Notes: generated from the letters alone by a model not told the origin. 29,384 nt of DNA from CABRXV01 sp900754955 (GCA_902475005.1 CABRXV010000018.1:1-29384), one strand, 5' to 3'. Positions 7,773 to 16,122 are shown, counted from the first letter of the stretch. Made by a program: numbers and translations.

Positions 7773-8861
7773 ATGGCCGACGAAACGCTCACTGATTTCG
7801 TCGAAACCGTGTGCGGTGAGAGCCGCCTCCGCGTCGAACAGGACTTCGGAGGCGGCTTCGTGCGTCTGCGCAGCACCGAGGCCGAGAAACGCCAGGCTGC
7901 ACAGGACATCCGCTGCACGGAGGACATCGTCATCGAACTGCTCCGCAACGCACGCGATGCGCAGGCGCGCTCGATCTTCGTAGCACTCCAGCGCGAGGAG
8001 GACCGTCGCTCCCTCATTGTCATCGACGACGGCTGCGGCATCCCCGCATCCATGCGCAAGTGCATCTTCGAACCGCGCGTTACGTCGAAGCTCGACACGG
8101 CCCATATGGACAAGTGGGGGATGCACGGCAGGGGCATGGCGCTCTACTCGATCTCCGTCAACGCGACGAGCGCCCAGGTTGCTTACTCGCAGCCCGACGG
8201 CGGATCGGCGCTTGCCGTCTCCACCGACCTCTCCGCGCTCAAGGAAAAGACCGACCAGTCGACCTTCCCACGTTTTGAGGTGGTCGACGGCACCTACGTA
8301 ATGCGAGGACCCCGCAACATCGTGCGCACCTGCGCCGAGTTCGCGCTCGAGCATCGCCGCGACTGCACGGTGTATTGCGGATCGTTCACCGAGATCGCCG
8401 CGACGCTGTACGCCTACGGCATGGCCGCCACCACCGCCGCCCAGCGCGCCTTCGGCGGCGCGCGTGATGACATTCCCGCCGTTAAGCTGCTCGCGTTCGC
8501 GACCGATCCCGACGACCTCGCCGCACGGGCGACCCAGCTCGGACTCGTGCTCTCAAGCCGTTCGGCGCGGCGCATCATCGACGGTGCCATCGCACCCGCA
8601 CCCTCGCTGATGGAGCGCCTCGAGCAGGAGAGCTTCCCGAAGAGCGCCTCGCCCTCGACGCCTGCGCGCACTGCGAAGCCCCTTGCCGACGCACGCGGTC
8701 TCAAGCTCGCCCCCGAGGACGCCGCGAGCCTCAAGGCGGCTGCGAAGAGCGCTTTCGCCGACATCGCCGCGCGGTACTACCTCGAGCCCGACGTCGAGCC
8801 CGAGGTGCGTGCAACCGGCGAGGGCATCCGCATCTTCATTCCCGCCAACAAGCTGCGCTGA
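7773..8861 (+). CDS. GHKL-fold ATPase of unknown function
   Basis: 362 residues. The N-terminal third is a clear GHKL (histidine kinase/Hsp90/MutL-type) ATP-binding fold: N box E55-LLR-N59-ARDA, G1 box DDGCGIP (85-91), a FEPRVTSK segment (99-106) as in sensor kinases, and G2 box GMHGRGM (116-122). There is no phospho-acceptor His domain, receiver, sensor or membrane helix, so it is not a standard sensor kinase. Residues 140-290 have no family I can name; 275-300 is a Pro/Ala/Ser linker; the C-terminus ends in a short beta motif (GEGIRIFIPANKL). It lies between rny and spoVS, the slot filled in Bacillus by the phosphodiesterase gene ymdB. The ATPase fold is certain; partner and reaction are not. 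Confidence 0.9.
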   Translation: MADETLTDFVETVCGESRLRVEQDFGGGFVRLRSTEAEKRQAAQDIRCTEDIVIELLRNARDAQARSIFVALQREEDRRSLIVIDDGCGIPASMRKCIFEPRVTSKLDTAHMDKWGMHGRGMALYSISVNATSAQVAYSQPDGGSALAVSTDLSALKEKTDQSTFPRFEVVDGTYVMRGPRNIVRTCAEFALEHRRDCTVYCGSFTEIAATLYAYGMAATTAAQRAFGGARDDIPAVKLLAFATDPDDLAARATQLGLVLSSRSARRIIDGAIAPAPSLMERLEQESFPKSASPSTPARTAKPLADARGLKLAPEDAASLKAAAKSAFADIAARYYLEPDVEPEVRATGEGIRIFIPANKLR

Positions 8862-8876
8862 TGCCGTTTCCGCAGG

Positions 8877-8905
8877 TTGCACGCCTATCGGACAATCGGT
8901 AGAAT
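8877..8905 (+). promoter_or_regulatory. Probable promoter for spoVS-miaB-miaA
   Basis: TTGCAC (8877-8882), 17-bp spacer, TAGAAT (8900-8905). The -10 is good and the -35 partial. It lies in the only sizeable gap (149 bp) between the GHKL gene and spoVS and would give a leader of roughly 100 nt. Confidence 0.55.
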
Positions 8906-9010
8906 ACCCATTCGAACGTAGATTCGGTACGGGCGCGCCCGCAGCGCGCCAACCGACTCAGCGCACACCTCACGTAACACATCCGCACCACCAAACGACA
9001 AGGAACCTAC

Positions 9011-9334
9011 GTGTCTGAAGCAGAAAACACCGGCAGCATCGGGTGCCTCAAGGTATCGTCGAAATCATCTCCCGCCTCCGTCGCCGGCGCCATCGCCGGC
9101 ATGATCAAGGACGGCGTCGCCGTCGAGATTCAGGCGGTCGGAGCGGGCGCCGTCAACCAAGCGGTCAAGGCCATCGCCATCTCGCGCGGCTTTCTCTCCC
9201 CGGTGGGCATCGAGATCGTGTGCGTGCCCGCCTTCGCCGACATCGTCATCGACGGCGAGTACCGCACGGCCATCCGCTTCGCGGTCGAGCGCCGCGGAAG
9301 CCTTCACGCCGACCTTGCGACGGAAGACCGATAA
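9011..9334 (+). CDS. spoVS: Stage V sporulation protein S (SpoVS)
   Basis: 107 residues, slightly longer than the usual 86 because of about ten extra residues at each end. The core matches SpoVS closely: LKVSSKSSPASVAGAIAGM, then IQAVGAGAVNQAVKAIAISR and CVPAFADIVIDGE. SpoVS is a small Alba-like protein that in Bacillus affects septation and spore coat assembly; it is widespread in non-sporulating bacteria, where its role is unknown. Start codon GTG with AAGGA upstream. It is followed by miaB after 6 bp, as spoVS and miaB are near neighbours in Bacillus. Confidence 0.95.
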   Translation: MSEAENTGSIGCLKVSSKSSPASVAGAIAGMIKDGVAVEIQAVGAGAVNQAVKAIAISRGFLSPVGIEIVCVPAFADIVIDGEYRTAIRFAVERRGSLHADLATEDR

Positions 9335-9340
9335 CCCATC

Positions 9341-10699
9341 ATGAACAACACTTTCAACGGAATGACGTTCTGCATCCACACGTTTGGATGTCAGATGAAC
9401 AAGCACGACTCCGAGCGCATCGCCGGCATGCTCGAAGGCCTCGGCGCGCTCCAGGTTGATACGATCGAAGAGGCCGACATCGTCATCTTCATGACGTGCT
9501 GCGTGCGCGAGGCGGCCGACATCCGCCTGTACGGCCAAGTCGCCTCGATGAAGAACGTCCCGCTGCGTGCGGGCGCGCGCACGGACAAGCGCCTGATCGC
9601 CGTTGGCGGCTGCATCGGCCAGCGCGACGGCGAGACGCTCGTCGAGCAGCTTCCGCATCTCGATGTCGTCTTCGGCACGCACAATCTGAGCTCGCTGCCC
9701 GCGCTTCTCGCCGACGCCCTGCGCGACGGCCACCACCATGTTGAAGTGCTCGACGCCTCTGACGGCTTCCCGACCGACCTGCCGACGGCGCGCGAGCACG
9801 CCTGGGCGGCGTGGCTTCCCATCACCATCGGCTGCAACAACTTCTGCACCTACTGCATCGTGCCCTACGTGCGCGGACGCGAGAAGTCGCGCACGCTCGA
9901 GGACATCGCCGCCGAGGCACAGCGCTACGTCGACGCGGGCGTCAAGGAGATCACCCTGCTCGGTCAGAACGTCAACTCGTACGGCCGCGACCTCTACGGC
10001 GAGCCGCGCTTCGTTGACGTGCTCGACGCCGTCGACGCAACCGGCATCGAGCGCCTCCGCTTCGCCACGAGCCATCCGAAGGATCTCACCGACGAGGTGA
10101 TCGAGCGTTTCGCGTCCCTGCGCTCGCTCCAGCCCGCCCTGCACCTTCCCGTGCAATCGGGCTCCAACCGCATCCTCAAGGCGATGAACCGCCGCTACAC
10201 GCGCGAGCACTACCTCGGCCTCGTTGAGAAGCTGCGCCGCGCCTGCCCCGACATCGCGCTGTCGACCGACGTCATCGTGGGTTTTCCCGGCGAGACGGAG
10301 GAGGATTTCGAGGACACGTACCGCCTCATCGAGGAGGTCGGCTACAACCAGGTGTTCACGTTCATTTACTCGAAGCGCGCGGGAACTCCCGCCGCCGAGC
10401 TTGAGGACGACACGCCCCGCGAGGTTATCCAGGAGCGCTTCGACCGTCTTGTCGATCTCGTGCAGAAGCGCGCGTACGAACTCAACCAGAACGATCTCGG
10501 CACCGTCGTCGACGTGCTCGTGGAGGGCTCCTCGAAACGCGACAGCTCCATCATCGCGGGCAAGAGCCCCAAGAACCAGACCGTCCACGCCAAGCTTCCT
10601 GCGGGCATGAACGCCAATGAGCTCGCAGGGTCGTTCGTGCGCGTGAAGATCACCGAAGCGAAGACGTGGTACCTCGCCGGCGAAATGCTGCCGCGATGA
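9341..10699 (+). CDS. miaB: tRNA-2-methylthio-N6-isopentenyladenosine37 synthase MiaB
   Basis: 452 residues. MiaB adds the methylthio group to i6A37 of tRNAs reading UNN codons, so it acts after MiaA, encoded next. N-terminal cluster cysteines are Cys17 (FGCQMN), Cys53 (TCCVRE) and Cys91 (GGCIGQ); the radical-SAM triad is Cys165/169/172 in CNNFCTYCIVP; a TRAM domain ends the protein. The usual NTC before VRE is MTC here, a small deviation that keeps the Cys. The stop overlaps the miaA ATG in an ATGA arrangement, indicating coupling. Confidence 0.96.
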   Translation: MNNTFNGMTFCIHTFGCQMNKHDSERIAGMLEGLGALQVDTIEEADIVIFMTCCVREAADIRLYGQVASMKNVPLRAGARTDKRLIAVGGCIGQRDGETLVEQLPHLDVVFGTHNLSSLPALLADALRDGHHHVEVLDASDGFPTDLPTAREHAWAAWLPITIGCNNFCTYCIVPYVRGREKSRTLEDIAAEAQRYVDAGVKEITLLGQNVNSYGRDLYGEPRFVDVLDAVDATGIERLRFATSHPKDLTDEVIERFASLRSLQPALHLPVQSGSNRILKAMNRRYTREHYLGLVEKLRRACPDIALSTDVIVGFPGETEEDFEDTYRLIEEVGYNQVFTFIYSKRAGTPAAELEDDTPREVIQERFDRLVDLVQKRAYELNQNDLGTVVDVLVEGSSKRDSSIIAGKSPKNQTVHAKLPAGMNANELAGSFVRVKITEAKTWYLAGEMLPR

Positions 10700-11649
10700 G
10701 CAGCGCCGCTCCCGTCATCTGCATCGTCGGCCCGACGGCCTCGGGCAAGTCTGAGCTTGCCCAGCGTCTTGCGGTTGCACTCGACGGCGAGATCGTAAGT
10801 GCTGATTCGATGCAGATCTACCGCGGCATGGACATCGGCACGGGCAAGGTGCCCCCGTCCGAGCGCCGCGTGCCCCATTTCGGGCTCGATCTCGTCGACC
10901 CAGGCACGCCGTATTCCGCCGCGCTCTTCCAGCCGTACGCCCGCGCCTGCTTCGCCGACATCCGCTCCCGCGGCCATGTGCCCTTCCTCGTGGGAGGAAC
11001 GGGGCTCTACGTACGCGCCGCCATCGACGACTACCGTTTCCCCGAGGGCGAGCAGGTGGACAACCCCGTGCGCGAACACTACACACGCATCGCCGAAGAG
11101 CAGGGGAGCGACGTGCTCTGGAAGCTTCTCGAGCAGCGCGATCCCGCCAGCGCTGATGTGATCCATCCGCACAACGTGCGCCGCGTCGTGCGCGCCTTCG
11201 AGCTGCTCGAAGAAGGGAAGTCCTACGCCGCGCAGAAGGAGGCGCTCCAGCATATCGCGCCCTATGAGCAGGCGCTTTTCATCGGCCTTGCGGTCGATGC
11301 CGATCTGCTGCGCGCGCGCATCGACCGCCGCGTCGACGCCATGGTGGAGGAGGGCCTCGTCGGCGAGGTAACAACTTTGTTACAGGAGGGCTTCAGAGAA
11401 GGCCTTGCCGCAGGTCAAGCCATAGGATATAAGGAGATCGTCGCCGCTTTGGACGGGCAGTGCACGCTTGTCGAAGCGATCGACGCGATCAAGCTGGCAA
11501 CGCGCCGCTATGCGAAGCGCCAGCGCACCTGGTTCAGAAAAGACACGCGCATTCGCTGGATCGACGCGAACGGCGATGAGGACACCATGACGGCAGCCGC
11601 GCTCGACGTGCTCCGTCAAGAGGGTGTAACCGACCCTGTTTGCGAATAG
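10696..11649 (+). CDS. miaA: tRNA dimethylallyltransferase MiaA
   Basis: 317 residues. MiaA prenylates A37 of tRNA with dimethylallyl diphosphate, giving the substrate for MiaB. The P-loop is GPTASGKS (12-19), followed by the substrate motif SADSMQIYRGMDIGTGK and the late GLAAGQAIGYKE segment. The ATG at 10696 overlaps the miaB stop by four bases (ATGA); the in-frame GTG at 10666 is less likely because it lies inside miaB and adds residues before the P-loop strand. dapF follows after about 50 bp. Confidence 0.96.
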   Translation: MSSAAPVICIVGPTASGKSELAQRLAVALDGEIVSADSMQIYRGMDIGTGKVPPSERRVPHFGLDLVDPGTPYSAALFQPYARACFADIRSRGHVPFLVGGTGLYVRAAIDDYRFPEGEQVDNPVREHYTRIAEEQGSDVLWKLLEQRDPASADVIHPHNVRRVVRAFELLEEGKSYAAQKEALQHIAPYEQALFIGLAVDADLLRARIDRRVDAMVEEGLVGEVTTLLQEGFREGLAAGQAIGYKEIVAALDGQCTLVEAIDAIKLATRRYAKRQRTWFRKDTRIRWIDANGDEDTMTAAALDVLRQEGVTDPVCE

Positions 11650-11698
11650 CCTCATGCCGGTTTTGCGGCGCGATGCGCGCAAGCGGAAAGGCTGGCAC

Positions 11699-12646
11699 AT
11701 GAGACTTTCGTTCACGAAGCTGCACGGTCTCGGCAACGACTTCGTCGTGGTGGATGACCGCACGCGCTCTATCGAGCTGACGCCCGCGCAGGTGCAGCAC
11801 ATCTGCGATCGCCACTTCGGCGTAGGCGCTGACGGCGTCATCCTCGTGCGCCCCTCCGAGCGTTCTTCATGCGCAGGATACATGCACTACATCAACTCCG
11901 ACGGCACGCTCGCGCAGATGTGCGGCAACGGCGTGCGGTGCTTCGCCAAGTTCCTCGTTGACAACGGCATCGTCGATCCCGCAGCGGGGTCCCTCGTCGC
12001 CGACACGCTCGCGGGACCGCGCCCGATCACCTTCACGGTCGACGAGCGGGGAGAGCTCGACACCGCAACCGTCGACATGGGCGCGCCCATCCTCGATCCC
12101 GCGCTCGTTCCCATTGACGCGTCGGCGAACGCCGTCTCTGCACAGGGCGTGCCGTACGTGCGGGAGCTTCCCCTCGAATCGCCCTGGGGCACGTTCCGCT
12201 TCACGTGCGTGTCGATGGGCAATCCCCATGCCATCTGTTTCCTCGACGATCTCGAGGCACTTGACAGTGCGCTCTTTCCCGCGGGGACGCGAACGCTCGC
12301 CGCGCTCGACCTCGATCGCGTCGGCGCGTTCTACGAGCGCCATGACGCCTTCCCCGAGAAGACGAACGTCGAGTTCGCGGTTGTCGGCACCGACGGCATT
12401 GAGATGCGCGTGTACGAGCGCGGCTGCGGCGAGACGCTCGCCTGCGGCACAGGCGCCTGCGCGACGAACGTCGCCGCAGCGCTCACAGGTCGCGCAAGCT
12501 GCGAGAACGACGTGCATCTGCGCGGCGGCACGCTTCACATTGCTTGGGCCGACGACAACCACGTGTTCATGACCGGTGCGGCGCGAGAGAGCTTCCGCGG
12601 CGAGATCGAGTTGGAGGACGAAGCTGCAGCGCACGACGTAGCCTAG
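11699..12646 (+). CDS. dapF: Diaminopimelate epimerase DapF
   Basis: 315 residues, longer than the usual 275 or so because of an internal loop around the substrate domain. DapF converts LL- to meso-diaminopimelate for lysine and peptidoglycan synthesis. The two catalytic cysteines are present: Cys75 in QMCGNGVRC and Cys249 in ACGTGAC. The start is typical (FTKLHGLGNDF). The ATG at 11699 follows GGAAAGG; the in-frame ATG at 11654 would add 15 unusual residues. The miaA-dapF-hflX-lexA order matches many actinobacteria. Confidence 0.96.
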   Translation: MRLSFTKLHGLGNDFVVVDDRTRSIELTPAQVQHICDRHFGVGADGVILVRPSERSSCAGYMHYINSDGTLAQMCGNGVRCFAKFLVDNGIVDPAAGSLVADTLAGPRPITFTVDERGELDTATVDMGAPILDPALVPIDASANAVSAQGVPYVRELPLESPWGTFRFTCVSMGNPHAICFLDDLEALDSALFPAGTRTLAALDLDRVGAFYERHDAFPEKTNVEFAVVGTDGIEMRVYERGCGETLACGTGACATNVAAALTGRASCENDVHLRGGTLHIAWADDNHVFMTGAARESFRGEIELEDEAAAHDVA

Positions 12647-12830
12647 CGATCGGACGCCTTATCAGCGGCGTGCCCCCTTGTGATACCATAGGCCCATCCT
12701 GTTCGATCTTACGAGGGAGCCGTGCATGACAACATCGATGGCCTGATTCCGCAGCGCATTCGTTGCGCACCCGTCGAATATCCACGTGCGTCGTTTTCAG
12801 ACGCACTTTCAGTCATGCAAGGAGCTTTCC

Positions 12831-14144
12831 ATGACCGCATACGAATCCGCCATCAGCCGCGGACCTGCCACCCTGACCGAACAGAAGCGCGAGCGCGCCA
12901 TTCTCGTGGGCATCGAGCGCCCGGGATCCACCTGGCCCGTCGCATCCTCGCTCGCTGAGCTCGAACGACTCGTCGACACTGCCGGCGCCGATGTCGTAGC
13001 TTCCACCACGCAGCGCCTCTCGGCGCCGAACCCGCGCACCTTCATCGGCGCCGGCAAGGCAGAGGAGGTCGCTGAGATGGCGCGCGCCTATGCCGCCGAC
13101 ATCGTCGTGTTCGATGACGAGCTCACACCGTCTCAGCAGGCCAACCTCGAAAAGACCGTCGACAAGAACGTGAAGGTCATCGACCGCACCGCGCTCATCC
13201 TTGATATCTTCGCCCTGCACGCAACGAGCCGCGAGGGACGCCTCCAAGTGCGCCTTGCTCAGAACCAGTACCTGTATCCGCGCCTGCGCGGCATGTGGGC
13301 GCACCTCGCCTCCAACCGCATGGGCGGCGGTGTGGGATCGCGCTTCGGCGAGGGCGAGAGCCAGCTCGAGGTCGACCGCCGCATGGTGCGCAAGCGCATC
13401 ACGTCGATCAAGCGCGAACTCGAGCACCTGAGCTCGGTTCGCTCCCTCCAGCGCGAAAGCCGCTACGCAAGTGGCATGTTCAAGGTTGCGCTTGCCGGCT
13501 ACACGAACGCGGGGAAGTCGAGCCTCATCAACCGCCTGACGAACGCCGACGTGCTGAGCTACGACAAGCTGTTCGCCACGCTCGACTCGACCACGCGCAA
13601 GTTCGAACTGCCCGAGGGGCGCGAGATCACCATCACCGATACGGTCGGCTTCATCCAGAAACTTCCCACCACCCTGGTGGAGGCGTTTAAATCAACGCTC
13701 GATGAGATCACCGGCGCCGACCTCATCCTCCACGTGATCGACGCGTCCTCGCCCGAATACGAGGCGCAGATCACCGCAGTGGAAGAGGTGCTCGACCAGA
13801 TCGACGCGCAGCGCATCCCGTGCGTCAAGGTGTTCAACAAGATCGATCTGCTCGACGAGGACGCCCGTCAGGCGCTTGCGCATCGCCACGGAAACGATCA
13901 GCCCGTCTCCGCTGAAACGGGCGAGGGGATCGCTGAGCTCATCACGCGCATCGGCGCCGCGGCAGCCGCATCCGACCGTCACCTCGATGTGGTGATTCCC
14001 TACAGCTGCGGAAAGCTCGTCTCCGTCGCCCATGAACGGTGCCATGTCATAGCAGAGGACCATCAGGAGGATGGCACGCACCTCTCCATGATGGTCCCCG
14101 CGAGCTACTGCAGTATGTTTGAACCGTACGCTGCGAAGCAGTAG
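12831..14144 (+). CDS. hflX: GTPase HflX
   Basis: 437 residues. HflX is a ribosome-associated GTPase that splits stalled 70S ribosomes under stress. It has the N-terminal HflX domain (segment LSAPNPRTFIGAGKAEEV), the Gly-rich linker (RMGGGVGSRFGEGE) and a G domain with G1 GYTNAGKSS near 223, G3 DTVGFI and G4 NKID. The ATG at 12831 follows AAGGAG at proper spacing; the upstream in-frame GTG at 12786 lacks a ribosome site. The 184-bp gap before it probably holds its promoter, but no convincing -35/-10 pair was found. It is convergent with lexA, 5 bp apart. Confidence 0.96.
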   Translation: MTAYESAISRGPATLTEQKRERAILVGIERPGSTWPVASSLAELERLVDTAGADVVASTTQRLSAPNPRTFIGAGKAEEVAEMARAYAADIVVFDDELTPSQQANLEKTVDKNVKVIDRTALILDIFALHATSREGRLQVRLAQNQYLYPRLRGMWAHLASNRMGGGVGSRFGEGESQLEVDRRMVRKRITSIKRELEHLSSVRSLQRESRYASGMFKVALAGYTNAGKSSLINRLTNADVLSYDKLFATLDSTTRKFELPEGREITITDTVGFIQKLPTTLVEAFKSTLDEITGADLILHVIDASSPEYEAQITAVEEVLDQIDAQRIPCVKVFNKIDLLDEDARQALAHRHGNDQPVSAETGEGIAELITRIGAAAAASDRHLDVVIPYSCGKLVSVAHERCHVIAEDHQEDGTHLSMMVPASYCSMFEPYAAKQ

Positions 14145-14149
14145 GCGCC

Positions 14150-14782
14150 CTACAGCCTTCTGAACACCGCCACAACCTTGCCGGCAATCGAGCAGTTGTC
14201 CACGATGATCGGATCCATGCTCGAGTTCTCAGGCTGCAGGCGGATGTGATCGGCCTCTTTGTAGAAGCGCTTCACCGTTGCCCCGTCGTCGACGATGGCC
14301 ACCACGATATCGCCGTTGTCGGCGACGGGCTGCTCCTTCACGACCACGTAATCGCCGTCGTTGATGCCCACTTCGATCATTGAGTCGCCGTGCACCGAGA
14401 GCATGAACGACGGCGCATCGCCCACGATCTCCGTAGGAAGAGCGAGGGTGTCGGTGATGTTCTCCTCAGCGAGAATGGGTGTGCCGGCTGCCACGTCGCC
14501 CACGAGGGGAACCTTCACGATGTTCTCGAACGTATCGGCGATGACAGGGGAGCTGTCCTCGTCAAGGGCGTAGGTGAGCGAGATCGAACGCGACTTGAGC
14601 GGATCGCGCTTGATGTAGCCCTTGTCCTCGAGCGCCTTGAGGTGAACGTGCACGGTAGAAGGGGAGGAGAGGCCGAGCGCCTGGCAGACCTCGCGAACGG
14701 TAGGACCGTACCCCTTTTCGCGAATGCAATCTTCGATGCAGTCAAGCACAGCCTGCTGCCGACGGGTGATCTTCTGCGACAT
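14150..14782 (-). CDS. lexA: SOS repressor LexA
   Basis: 210 residues. The N-terminal winged helix binds SOS boxes; the C-terminal S24 peptidase domain self-cleaves when RecA filaments form. The cleavage bond is Ala99-Gly100 (VGDVAAGTPIL), the nucleophile Ser134 (HGDSM) and the base Lys171 (GATVKRF). The helix-turn-helix is around 26-53 (GPTVREVCQALGLSSPSTVH). The start at 14782 was preferred over the ATG five codons upstream (14797), because GAAGGG precedes it by 7 bases. A LexA box directly abuts the upstream ATG, so lexA is autoregulated. Confidence 0.97.
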   Translation of the reverse strand: MSQKITRRQQAVLDCIEDCIREKGYGPTVREVCQALGLSSPSTVHVHLKALEDKGYIKRDPLKSRSISLTYALDEDSSPVIADTFENIVKVPLVGDVAAGTPILAEENITDTLALPTEIVGDAPSFMLSVHGDSMIEVGINDGDYVVVKEQPVADNGDIVVAIVDDGATVKRFYKEADHIRLQPENSSMDPIIVDNCSIAGKVVAVFRRL

Positions 14783-14797
14783 ACCAAATCCCTTCAT

Positions 14798-14866
14798 CGA
14801 ACAAATGTTTTAAATTTTGTTGACATGAACCTTTGTTCGCATTATTATAACCACGAACAAAGGTTC
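14798..14866. promoter_or_regulatory. Three LexA boxes and divergent SOS promoter
   Basis: Three sites: GAACAAATGTTT (14799-14810), GAACCTTTGTTC (14827-14838) and GAACAAAGGTTC (14855-14866). The second and third fit GAACnnnnGTTC perfectly and are reverse complements of one another. Centre-to-centre distance is exactly 28 bp both times. On + a near-consensus promoter TTGACA (14820-14825), 17 bp, TATTAT (14843-14848) has box 2 in the spacer and box 3 at the expected start site. On - a TATAAT (14844-14849) may serve lexA but its -35 is weak. Confidence 0.92.
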
Positions 14867-14888
14867 TACGCAAGACCTGGAGGGCAAA

Positions 14889-15098
14889 ATGAGAAGCGAA
14901 CATTACCCCATCAACGGAACCACCGCTCTGTCCGCCACGCATACCGAGCACCAGGCACGTATCATCGATTTTCCCGGTGCAGCACCCGCGGCCACGTCGC
15001 ACGACGATGCGCGTGCCCGCCTCGTCGCCAACCTGCAGATCGCTGCCGCCATCGTCATCGGCAGCGCGATCATGTTCGGAGCTTTGCTCATCCCGTAG
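14889..15098 (+). CDS. SOS-controlled small single-pass membrane protein, putative division inhibitor
   Basis: 69 residues. About 45 polar residues are followed by one hydrophobic helix (46-68, from LVANLQIAAAIVIG to the C-terminal LLIP). There is no lipobox or signal cleavage site, and no LysM. It is transcribed divergently from lexA from a strong promoter carrying two perfect LexA boxes, with GGAGGG just before the ATG. In Bacillus (yneA), Corynebacterium (divS) and Mycobacterium (Rv2719c/chiZ) the gene divergent to lexA encodes an SOS division inhibitor, and in mycobacteria nrdR follows, as here. The role is inferred from this position, not from residue similarity. Confidence 0.8.
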   Translation: MRSEHYPINGTTALSATHTEHQARIIDFPGAAPAATSHDDARARLVANLQIAAAIVIGSAIMFGALLIP

Positions 15099-15158
15099 GT
15101 GTACACCCACCATATGTTGTATCATGCATATATATACCCATCCTGAAAAAGGAGCATG

Positions 15159-15617
15159 ATGCAATGTCCCGCATGCGGATTCGCTGAATCCAAAGTAGTC
15201 GATTCCCGTTCCGCCGAAGAGGGCACGTCGATCAGGCGTCGACGCGAATGCCTCAACTGCGGCCATCGTTTCACCACGTACGAGCGCCTTGGCGAACATC
15301 CCATCATCGTCATCAAATCCGACGGCTCGTCGGAGGCGTTCGATCGGCAGAAGCTCCTCCGCGGCGTGCTCATCGCCTGCGCGAAGCGTCCCATCACCCC
15401 TGAGCAGATTGACAAACTCGTCACCGGCATCGAAGCAGAACTGCGTTCCATGCCCAAGGGAGAGATCAAATCGAAGGATCTCGGCGACATGACGCTCCAT
15501 CGCCTCGCTCATCTCGACGACGTCGCCTACATCCGCTTTGCAAGCGTTTACAAAGACTTCAAGAATGTTGAGGAATTCGCGGAAGCGCTCAAGGAGATCA
15601 AAGAAGGGGAGTCGTAA
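15159..15617 (+). CDS. nrdR: Transcriptional repressor NrdR
   Basis: 152 residues. NrdR senses ATP/dATP and represses ribonucleotide reductase genes. A zinc ribbon is formed by Cys3, Cys6, Cys31 and Cys34 (CPACGF, CLNCGHRF) and is followed by an ATP-cone (residues about 50-140). Two adjacent ATGs exist (15156 and 15159); the second gives the family N-terminus M-x-CP and better spacing from AAGGAG. A palindrome GGTGTACACC (15098-15107) and an AT-rich stretch precede it; neither is a clear NrdR box. The stop overlaps the dut ATG by one base (TAATG). Confidence 0.96.
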   Translation: MQCPACGFAESKVVDSRSAEEGTSIRRRRECLNCGHRFTTYERLGEHPIIVIKSDGSSEAFDRQKLLRGVLIACAKRPITPEQIDKLVTGIEAELRSMPKGEIKSKDLGDMTLHRLAHLDDVAYIRFASVYKDFKNVEEFAEALKEIKEGES

Positions 15618-16072
15618 TGCTCGAAATCCCCCTCAAGAAGCTCTCGAACGCCGTTGACCTGCCTGCTTACGCCTACGAGGGCGATGCCGGCCTCGACCTG
15701 CGCTCTTGTGAAGCGCTGACGCTGCAGCCTTTCGAACGCGCCCTGGTACCGTGCGGGTTTGCCCTCGCCATTCCCGACGGATACGCGGGTCTTGTCATCC
15801 CGCGCAGCGGCCTGGCTGCGAAGCACGGCATTTCCATCGTCAACGCGCCCGGCCTCATCGACAGCGGTTATCGCGGCGAGATCAAAGTCGTGCTCGTGAA
15901 CCTCGACGCACACGAGCCGTTTTCCATCGCCGTCGGCGATCGCATCGCCCAGCTCATGATCGTCGCCGTTCCCGCCGTGCGGCTCACCGCCGTCGACGAG
16001 CTTGCGGAAAGCTCTCGTGGCACGGGCGGCTTCGGGAGCAGCGGCGTCGCCTCCAAACCTGCATCCCTGTAG
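15617..16072 (+). CDS. dut: Deoxyuridine 5'-triphosphate nucleotidohydrolase (dUTPase)
   Basis: 151 residues, standard trimeric dUTPase. It hydrolyses dUTP to dUMP and pyrophosphate, limiting uracil in DNA and feeding dTMP synthesis. All five motifs are visible: DAGLDLRS, PRSGLA, the catalytic GLIDSGYRGEI, RIAQLMIV and the C-terminal GTGGFGSSG arm. Coupling to nrdR by a one-base overlap puts two nucleotide-pool functions in one unit, next to the SOS genes. Confidence 0.97.
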   Translation: MLEIPLKKLSNAVDLPAYAYEGDAGLDLRSCEALTLQPFERALVPCGFALAIPDGYAGLVIPRSGLAAKHGISIVNAPGLIDSGYRGEIKVVLVNLDAHEPFSIAVGDRIAQLMIVAVPAVRLTAVDELAESSRGTGGFGSSGVASKPASL

Positions 16073-16122
16073 CGATATTGCGTAAAGAAGTTACGGCAGG
16101 CTTCGTGCAGCCTGTCTCAACC

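Noticed and set aside
8912..8926. SOS-like CGAACGTAGATTCG upstream of spoVS
   Set aside because: It lacks the GTTC half at the required spacing, so it is not a LexA site.
15098..15140. Possible NrdR box before nrdR
   Set aside because: GGTGTACACC and the AT-rich stretch do not form the paired, phased NrdR-box pattern.
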